From the NCBI GenBank assembly GCA_937973575.1, contig CALJKH010000033.1:1-8692 (forward strand): a DNA stretch of 8,692 nt. Direction: 5' to 3'. Source of the stretch: an uncultured Solirubrobacterales bacterium. Lineage in GTDB: Bacteria > Actinomycetota > Thermoleophilia > Solirubrobacterales > Solirubrobacteraceae. The notes beneath the pieces are model-generated. The model made no database searches. It saw only the letters and a list, made by a program, of their open reading frames with translations, and was not told the origin of the DNA. Below, in pieces: positions 4,667 to 8,692 of the stretch. The first letter of the stretch is position 1. Each line of letters opens with the position of its first letter. Position numbers and translations under genes: made by a program.

Positions 4667-6613
4667 ATGACACAGCCAAGCAGCGAAGTCACGCAGCAAC
4701 TGCAAAAGACTTCACCGCTGACCCGCGAACGGATCGTCGGGTTTGTCGTCGCGACCTTTGTCTTCGTTCTCGGATGGCGACATGGGGGTTACGAACTTCC
4801 AGTTACAGGCGAGATAGTGATCGTCGTTGCCTGGCTGACCCTGATCGGGGCAATCATTGGGGTAGTTCCCAGCGTCAAGCTTCGAGGGCCAAGGCTTTGG
4901 GCAGTCGTTTTCCTCGGCGCCTTCTTAGTCTGGGACTTGGCTTCAGTGTCGTGGTCCCACGCTTCGGGTCGCACCGTTGCCACGGCAGTGCAGATATGTG
5001 CTGTCTTAAGCGTCCTGTTGGCAGCATCGGTGACTGTCCGCCGGGAGGACCGGACAGCAGTGCTCGCCGGGGTGCTTACAGGGGTTGCATTACTGGCCGT
5101 GTTAGCAACTGGCTCACGGCTGCACCCGACGCTGTTCCCGGACACGGCGGCAGTTGGATCCTTAGGCAGGCTTCGACCACGCCTCTACTGGCCAGTGGGC
5201 TATTGGAACGCCCTCGCCTTCCTCGGTGCGATGGCCTTGCCGTTGGCACTTCACTTCGCTAGTGGCAGCCAGAAAGGCGTCTCCCGTGCAATCGCCGGGG
5301 CCTCGATCCCGCTTCTGGCGGTGACCATTCTGTTTGCGATCTCACGTGGGGGAGTCGCGCTAGCGGGCACAACAGTGCTCTTGGCATTCGCCCTCGGCCC
5401 AATTGACAGGCGGCGAATCGCAGGACTGCTCGCTGGGATCGCGACCTCAGGAGTTGTAATTGCGAGTGCTCTCAGCGGTAGCAAGTTGATGGATGGGCTC
5501 ACAACCTCTGGGCCTGGCGTGCAGCAAGGCAAGACGACGATGCTCGTACTCATCGCTTGCTGCCTTGCCATGGCAACAGTCTGCGTTGCGCTCGACAAGA
5601 TCCCCGCCGCTGGAGAACGCGCGCCGGTTCGCCCTTGGGTTCGCCTCGGCGTGGTCTTAGGTCTGGTCTTAGTTGCGGTCGCCGTGTTCTTTGGAGCTGG
5701 CGGTGGCCCGAAGTTGGACAAGGCATTCAACGACTTCAGAAGCCCGCGCCTTGCAGTTGACAGCGGGCGAGCTAACTCGGTGGACAGGCTTGCAGCGCAG
5801 AGCTCGAATGGCCGCTGGCAACTTTGGACTGGTGCGATTGACGCTGGCTCGGCCAAGCCGATCACCGGCACGGGCGGCGGCACCTTTGAGCTTTGGTGGA
5901 CGCAACATCGCACCAACCATCTCAGCGTTCGTAACGCGCACTCCCTCTACTTGGAAGCTTGGTCAGACCTAGGGATCGTTGGGCTAATTCTGATGCTGGG
6001 CTTCATCGCTTCCCTCGCCTGGGGCTGTGCTGCGGGATTGCGCCGGGCTGGTCCGGACCTCGGTGCTGCAGCTGCTGGCACAGCGACTGTGTTCGCCTTT
6101 GCAGTCTCATCTGGAGTGGACTGGGGTTGGCAGGTAACAGTCCTACCGATAGTCGCAGTACTCGCTTTCGTGGCGGTCGCGGCACCGAGCGATGAGTCCC
6201 ATGAGAGCCCGGGTGATCTGAGCCGGGCTGCACTAGGACTCGCTGCAGTGCTCTTCCTCGTTCTTGCCGTCCCGCCGACTGTGGCCAGCAACGCACTTGT
6301 TGAAAGTCGAGACTATGCAGCGAACGGGAAGTTCGTTAAGGCTGTCGGCGCTGCAAGGTCAGCCCGCCAATGGCAGCCATATTCGGCTGAGGCTTGGCTC
6401 CAAGAAGGTCTGGCTGAGGAGGCAAGGGGCAACATCCCGCAAGCGGTTGTGATGATCCATGGGGCAATCAAGCGTGAGCCGGGCGCATGGCAACCGTGGC
6501 TTGTCCTCGCCGGGTTGGATGCCAAGCAAGGGCATAACGCAGCAGCGCTGCGCGACTACCGCCGCGCTCGCGACCTAAACCCGACTTCGTCACTCTTCGA
6601 AGCAGCTAACTAA
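4667..6613 (+). CDS. O-antigen ligase/polymerase family membrane protein with C-terminal TPR
   Basis: About 648 residues from ATG 4667. A short polar N-terminus is followed by roughly a dozen membrane spans. The conserved SRGGVALAG motif is at about 226-234, and a large outer loop holds NGRWQLW (381-387), GTGGGTFELWW (about 401-411) and NAHSLYLEAWSDLGIVG (423-439). These Arg and His positions are typical of the Wzy_C/WaaL family, which polymerises or transfers lipid-linked glycans on the outside of the membrane. After the last span (about 520-545) come about 100 residues with tetratricopeptide-like helices: AEAWLQEGLAEEARGNIPQA, then WLVLAGLDAKQGHNAAALRD ending DLNP. The TPR part would face the outside if the last span exits there. 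Polymerase and ligase cannot be told apart by motif. In-frame alternatives are ATG 4652, GTG 4634 and GTG 4619; none has a good ribosome binding site. The gene is divergent from the small secreted-protein gene and convergent with the MFS gene. Confidence 0.9.
   Translation: MTQPSSEVTQQLQKTSPLTRERIVGFVVATFVFVLGWRHGGYELPVTGEIVIVVAWLTLIGAIIGVVPSVKLRGPRLWAVVFLGAFLVWDLASVSWSHASGRTVATAVQICAVLSVLLAASVTVRREDRTAVLAGVLTGVALLAVLATGSRLHPTLFPDTAAVGSLGRLRPRLYWPVGYWNALAFLGAMALPLALHFASGSQKGVSRAIAGASIPLLAVTILFAISRGGVALAGTTVLLAFALGPIDRRRIAGLLAGIATSGVVIASALSGSKLMDGLTTSGPGVQQGKTTMLVLIACCLAMATVCVALDKIPAAGERAPVRPWVRLGVVLGLVLVAVAVFFGAGGGPKLDKAFNDFRSPRLAVDSGRANSVDRLAAQSSNGRWQLWTGAIDAGSAKPITGTGGGTFELWWTQHRTNHLSVRNAHSLYLEAWSDLGIVGLILMLGFIASLAWGCAAGLRRAGPDLGAAAAGTATVFAFAVSSGVDWGWQVTVLPIVAVLAFVAVAAPSDESHESPGDLSRAALGLAAVLFLVLAVPPTVASNALVESRDYAANGKFVKAVGAARSARQWQPYSAEAWLQEGLAEEARGNIPQAVVMIHGAIKREPGAWQPWLVLAGLDAKQGHNAAALRDYRRARDLNPTSSLFEAAN
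6610..6613. other. Four-base stop-codon overlap CTAA of two convergent genes
   Basis: TAA (6611-6613) ends the plus-strand ligase-family gene, and TAG read on the minus strand (6612-6610) ends the MFS gene. As at 1127-1130, the frames overlap by four bases with no intergenic space. I see no hairpin with a T-run on either side. Confidence 0.9.
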
Positions 6614-7812
6614 ATCGGTTCGGGCGCGTCAGGCTCGCCATGGTCGAGTCCATGGGGGTGAGTGGTCGCTGCGATCAGCAGACCGCCAAGAGCGCCAAGA
6701 GCTCCAGCGACAAAAGCTCCGCCGTAGCTAGTCGTGGCCGCGACAACTCCGACGAGCGGGGAGCCAAGGGCAAGGCCGATGTCGAAGAACGCTGTGAAGG
6801 TACCCATGGCTGCGCCACGCTGCTCGGGGCGCGTGCCCGCCAAGACAAGAAGGGCAAGTGACGGGAACAGCATCGCGAACCCGGAGCCCATCACTGCCGA
6901 GCCAATCAAGACAACTGGCAACGAGTGTCCAGCGGCGAGGGTAAGAAGGCCAACTCCCTCGAGGCCCGCTGCGTACATGGCTGCTTTCCGCCCACCAAGG
7001 CGGTCAGGTAGATCACCGAACAGCAGACGGTTGACAACCACCGCTGCAGCGAAGACCGAGAACGCCATGGCCCCATGACCAATGCCCCGCTTGTCCAGCA
7101 TCAGGACAAGGAATGAGGAAACTGCCGCGTAGCCAAGGTTGGCCGTCATCAGTGCAAGGCCAGGGCGAATCGATGCCTTCGGCAGGAGGCTCGACCAGCC
7201 GGTTGAGTAGGCCTGGTCCTCTGAGTGGTCCTTGCCGCTGCGTTCGTCGGGCATCCAGTAGACGGCGGCCAATGAGGCCAGCGACAGGGCGACGCACAAT
7301 CCCCAGACTGCGTTGTACGAGCCGGTAGTAGTGAAGATCACCTCGCCGAGTACTGGGCCGATAGATACGCCGCCCCAGATAGCAAGGCCGTAGAGACCGA
7401 TTACGCGGCCACGCTCCTCATCGTTGGCTCGATCGGCCATCCATGCCGCGCCTGAGGTGTAGACGACGCCTTCGCCCGCACCAAGAATTACTCGGGCAAT
7501 CACAAGTCCAGCAACGCCCCAGGGGATTGCGTAGAGAGCGCCAGCGATTGCTGTGAACGCCGTCCCGACAATCATCACTGGCCGGCGACCGCGCCTGTCA
7601 CCCCAACGCCCAGCGAGCGGCCGGATGATGATCGCCGCAAAGGCAAACGCCCCGATCACAAGGCCAACCGCGACATCGTTTCCGCCAATCGGGCCCTTCA
7701 CATAGCGGGGCAGAACGGGGAGAGCCGCGCCGACGGCAAGCATGTTCAGGAGGGTCGCCGCAAAGACGGAACCTGAACCTGCTGGGAAGCTGGGCATCGT
7801 TGGGCGCTGCAC
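6610..7812 (-). CDS. Major facilitator superfamily transporter
   Basis: A 400-residue protein with about 12 hydrophobic spans and almost no soluble domain, the usual MFS size. The loop between spans 2 and 3 has the signature motif A (GRWGDRRGRRPVMIVG, about 68-83). A degenerate second copy (GDLPDRLGGRKAA) sits at the equivalent place in the second half, reflecting the internal duplication. Span 4 carries ILGAGEGVVYTSGAAWMAD. The closest general type is a drug/metabolite proton antiporter; the substrate cannot be read. The C-terminus is short and acidic, with His (THPHGLDHGEPDAPEP). GTG 7812 is chosen because a TAGTCT box ends nine bases upstream, suggesting a nearly leaderless mRNA. ATG 7797 is the alternative and would remove five residues. 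Neither has a ribosome binding site. The gene is divergent from rpmG and not obviously connected to the glycan genes. Confidence 0.9.
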   Translation of the reverse strand: MQRPTMPSFPAGSGSVFAATLLNMLAVGAALPVLPRYVKGPIGGNDVAVGLVIGAFAFAAIIIRPLAGRWGDRRGRRPVMIVGTAFTAIAGALYAIPWGVAGLVIARVILGAGEGVVYTSGAAWMADRANDEERGRVIGLYGLAIWGGVSIGPVLGEVIFTTTGSYNAVWGLCVALSLASLAAVYWMPDERSGKDHSEDQAYSTGWSSLLPKASIRPGLALMTANLGYAAVSSFLVLMLDKRGIGHGAMAFSVFAAAVVVNRLLFGDLPDRLGGRKAAMYAAGLEGVGLLTLAAGHSLPVVLIGSAVMGSGFAMLFPSLALLVLAGTRPEQRGAAMGTFTAFFDIGLALGSPLVGVVAATTSYGGAFVAGALGALGGLLIAATTHPHGLDHGEPDAPEPI

Positions 7813-7821
7813 TGATTGATG

Positions 7822-7827
7822 AGACTA
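7822..7827 (-). promoter_or_regulatory. Probable -10 box of the MFS gene
   Basis: TAGTCT on the minus strand is identical to the -10 box of the DUF2252 gene and lies nine bases before GTG 7812. No good -35 hexamer is visible at 17-18 bases, so the promoter would be weak or activator-dependent. Confidence 0.4.
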
Positions 7828-7886
7828 CGCTGGGGCGACCATTTGGGGCGAGCGCCTGCGAGCCGTCGCCAATGTCGCGGCGGCGC

Positions 7887-7892
7887 TACACT
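7887..7892 (+). promoter_or_regulatory. Probable -10 box of the rpmG-secE-nusG operon
   Basis: TACACT fits the actinobacterial TAnnnT -10 pattern and would start transcription near 7899, giving a leader of roughly 70 bases before rpmG. A clear TTGACA-like -35 box is missing. It is the best candidate in the 159-base divergent gap (7813-7971). Confidence 0.4.
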
Positions 7893-7905
7893 CCGCAGTC
7901 CCTGT

Positions 7906-7941
7906 CGTTCGGGATCCTGAAGTCTTAGGTCCACCCGAACG
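7906..7941 (+). promoter_or_regulatory. Hairpin in the leader of rpmG-secE-nusG
   Basis: A perfect 8-bp inverted repeat, CGTTCGGG (7906-7913) and CCCGAACG (7934-7941), encloses 20 bases that can pair further (CCT with AGG). If transcription starts near 7899, it would form a strong stem-loop at the very 5' end of the mRNA. No T-run follows, so it is not a typical terminator. It may be an mRNA-stabilising, processing or regulatory element. Structure is seen; function is inferred. Confidence 0.5.
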
Positions 7942-7971
7942 GCGCAAGCATGACCGGAAGAGACTAGAAAC

Positions 7972-8136
7972 ATGGCCCGCGGAGACGTTCGAATCGCTGT
8001 AACCCTCGCATGTGAGGACTGCAAGCGCCGCAACTACCAGACAAACAAGAGCAAGCGCAACAATCCTGACCGGATTGAAATGCGCAAGCACTGCCGCTGG
8101 TGCAAAAAGCACACGCAGCACAAGGAAACTCGCTGA
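7972..8136 (+). CDS. rpmG: 50S ribosomal protein L33
   Basis: A 54-residue basic protein, the normal length of bacterial L33. It starts MARGDVRIAVTLACEDC and contains the conserved NYQTNKSKRNNPDRIEMRK block followed by HCRWCKKHTQHKETR. Two CxxC pairs are present (C14/C17 and C41/C44), so this is the zinc-binding form of L33 rather than the Cys-less form. A purine-rich GGAAGAG (7956-7962) lies nine bases before the ATG and can serve as ribosome binding site. It is the first gene of the conserved rpmG-secE-nusG block; secE starts one base after its stop. Confidence 0.97.
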   Translation: MARGDVRIAVTLACEDCKRRNYQTNKSKRNNPDRIEMRKHCRWCKKHTQHKETR

Positions 8137-8137
8137 C

Positions 8138-8413
8138 TTGACCGACACGGTCGACACAGGCGAGGCTTTCGAAGAGCCAATCGACGAAGCTGCAGAGCAG
8201 CGTCATGCTGAGAAGCATGCTGCTCCGCGTTCCCGTTTTCGTCTCATCAACTTTTTCCGAGGCTCTTGGCGCGAACTTCAACGCGTTCAGTGGCCCGACC
8301 GTGCGCACGTCGCTCAGGCAACGGCCGTTGTCGGCGGCTTCGTTGCCATCGCAGGTGGCTTCCTCGGTCTCGCCGACTTTCTGTCCGCCCAGTTCATGGA
8401 CCTGATCACCTGA
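8138..8413 (+). CDS. secE: Preprotein translocase subunit SecE
   Basis: A 91-residue single-span membrane protein of the SecYEG translocon. It has an acidic N-terminus (TDTVDTGEAFEEPIDEAAEQ), a basic segment, the SecE signature GSWRELQRVQWPDR (about 48-61) on the cytosolic amphipathic helix, and one membrane helix (about 66-88) close to the C-terminus. The start is a TTG at 8138, one base after the rpmG stop. The frame stays open upstream to 8012, but that part overlaps rpmG and has no SecE-like sequence. No in-frame ATG or GTG lies between the rpmG stop and the signature. An AAGGA at 8122-8126, inside the end of rpmG, is the likely ribosome binding site, which implies translational coupling. 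Confidence 0.95.
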   Translation: MTDTVDTGEAFEEPIDEAAEQRHAEKHAAPRSRFRLINFFRGSWRELQRVQWPDRAHVAQATAVVGGFVAIAGGFLGLADFLSAQFMDLIT

Positions 8414-8416
8414 GGA
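8411..8416 (+). promoter_or_regulatory. Ribosome binding site of nusG overlapping the secE stop
   Basis: TGAGGA contains the secE TGA (8411-8413) and an AGGA core five bases before ATG 8422. secE termination and nusG initiation are thus likely coupled. Confidence 0.6.
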
Positions 8417-8421
8417 CTTTT

Positions 8422-8692
8422 ATGTATCGCTGGTACGTCATCAACACTTACTCCGGACATGAGAACAAGGTTCGCCAGAACCTTGACCATCGCCGCACCG
8501 CTCTTAAGCAGCAGCGCGCGATCCGTCGCATTGTCGTCCCAACCGAGACCGTCCAAGAAGTTAATAAGGACAACCAGAAGGTCGACGTTGAGAAGCGCAC
8601 AATGCCCGCTTACGTTCTCGTAGAAATGAATATGACCGAGGATTCCTGGCAGCTCGTTAAGGGCACACCAGGAGTAATTGGCTTTGTCGGCG
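8422..8692 (+). CDS. nusG: Transcription termination/antitermination factor NusG, N-terminal part
   Basis: The first 90 codons of NusG; the gene runs off the window edge without a stop. It opens with MYRWYVINTYSGHENKVRQN, the typical start of the NGN domain that binds the RNA polymerase clamp. It continues through VVPTETVQEV, KRTMPAYVLVEMNM (the beta-strand region) and WQLVKGTPGVIGFVG. The C-terminal KOW domain, which contacts Rho or ribosomal protein S10, is outside. Unlike NusG of Streptomyces and Mycobacterium, there is no long acidic extension before the NGN domain. Its position after secE is the conserved bacterial order. Confidence 0.97.
   Translation, partial: MYRWYVINTYSGHENKVRQNLDHRRTALKQQRAIRRIVVPTETVQEVNKDNQKVDVEKRTMPAYVLVEMNMTEDSWQLVKGTPGVIGFVG

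Noticed and set aside
5251..5916. Long open frame (221 codons) antisense to the ligase-family gene
   Set aside because: Its sequence is rich in Pro, Ser, Ala and Arg, without domain character, and it lies opposite a gene with clear family motifs. It is a by-product of high GC.
7987..7995. GTTCGAATC, resembling a tRNA T-loop
   Set aside because: It lies inside the rpmG coding sequence and no acceptor, D-arm or anticodon arm can be built around it.
8012..8137. Upstream extension of the secE frame to an ATG at 8012
   Set aside because: The extension overlaps rpmG entirely in another frame and has no SecE-like sequence; the TTG at 8138 gives the expected SecE length.
1..8692. CRISPR arrays, insertion sequences, toxin-antitoxin pairs, rRNA or tRNA genes
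   Set aside because: No regularly spaced repeats, transposase motifs, terminal inverted repeats, small toxin-like gene pairs or RNA-gene signatures were seen by eye on either strand.

Overview
This window looks like chromosomal DNA from an actinobacterium outside the classical Actinomycetia, most plausibly of the Thermoleophilia/Solirubrobacterales type. I infer this from moderately high GC, the DUF6159 and DUF2252 proteins, actinobacterial-style -10 boxes (TAnnnT) placed for leaderless translation, and a NusG that starts directly at its NGN domain without the long acidic N-terminal extension known from Streptomyces and Mycobacterium. The class assignment is an inference and was not checked by any search.

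Layout. Positions 1-213 are the C-terminal end of a protein, possibly a membrane glycosyltransferase. A compact promoter then drives a leaderless DUF6159 membrane-protein gene (246-1130, +). It converges on a DUF2252 kinase-like gene (1127-2605, -), and the two stop codons share the palindrome CTAG. Next come an exopolysaccharide-initiating polyprenyl-phosphate sugar transferase (2638-4083, -) and a short secreted, C-terminally anchored protein of unknown function (4207-4653, -). Start to start with the latter, on the opposite strand, is an O-antigen ligase/polymerase-family protein with a TPR tail (4667-6613, +). An MFS transporter (6610-7812, -) converges on it, again with a four-base stop overlap (CTAA). 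From 7813 a divergent regulatory region leads into the conserved housekeeping block rpmG (L33) - secE - nusG (+). nusG runs off the right edge.

How the genes fit together. The sugar transferase would load the first sugar phosphate onto undecaprenyl phosphate, and the Wzy/WaaL-like protein would polymerise or transfer the finished lipid-linked glycan outside the membrane. The anchored small protein between them is a candidate accessory factor of this surface-polysaccharide pathway. rpmG-secE-nusG supply a ribosomal protein, a translocon subunit and a transcription elongation factor. Gene packing is tight: two promoters have their -35 box built over the stop codon of the upstream gene, both convergent pairs overlap at their stops, and one divergent pair has starts 13 bases apart or less. 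I found no mobile elements, CRISPR arrays, tRNA or rRNA genes. No stretch longer than 300 bases lacks a gene. I did not find a clearly new multi-gene system; the most interesting items are the repeated stop-embedded leaderless promoter architecture, the small anchored protein beside the glycan genes, and a strong hairpin in the rpmG leader.
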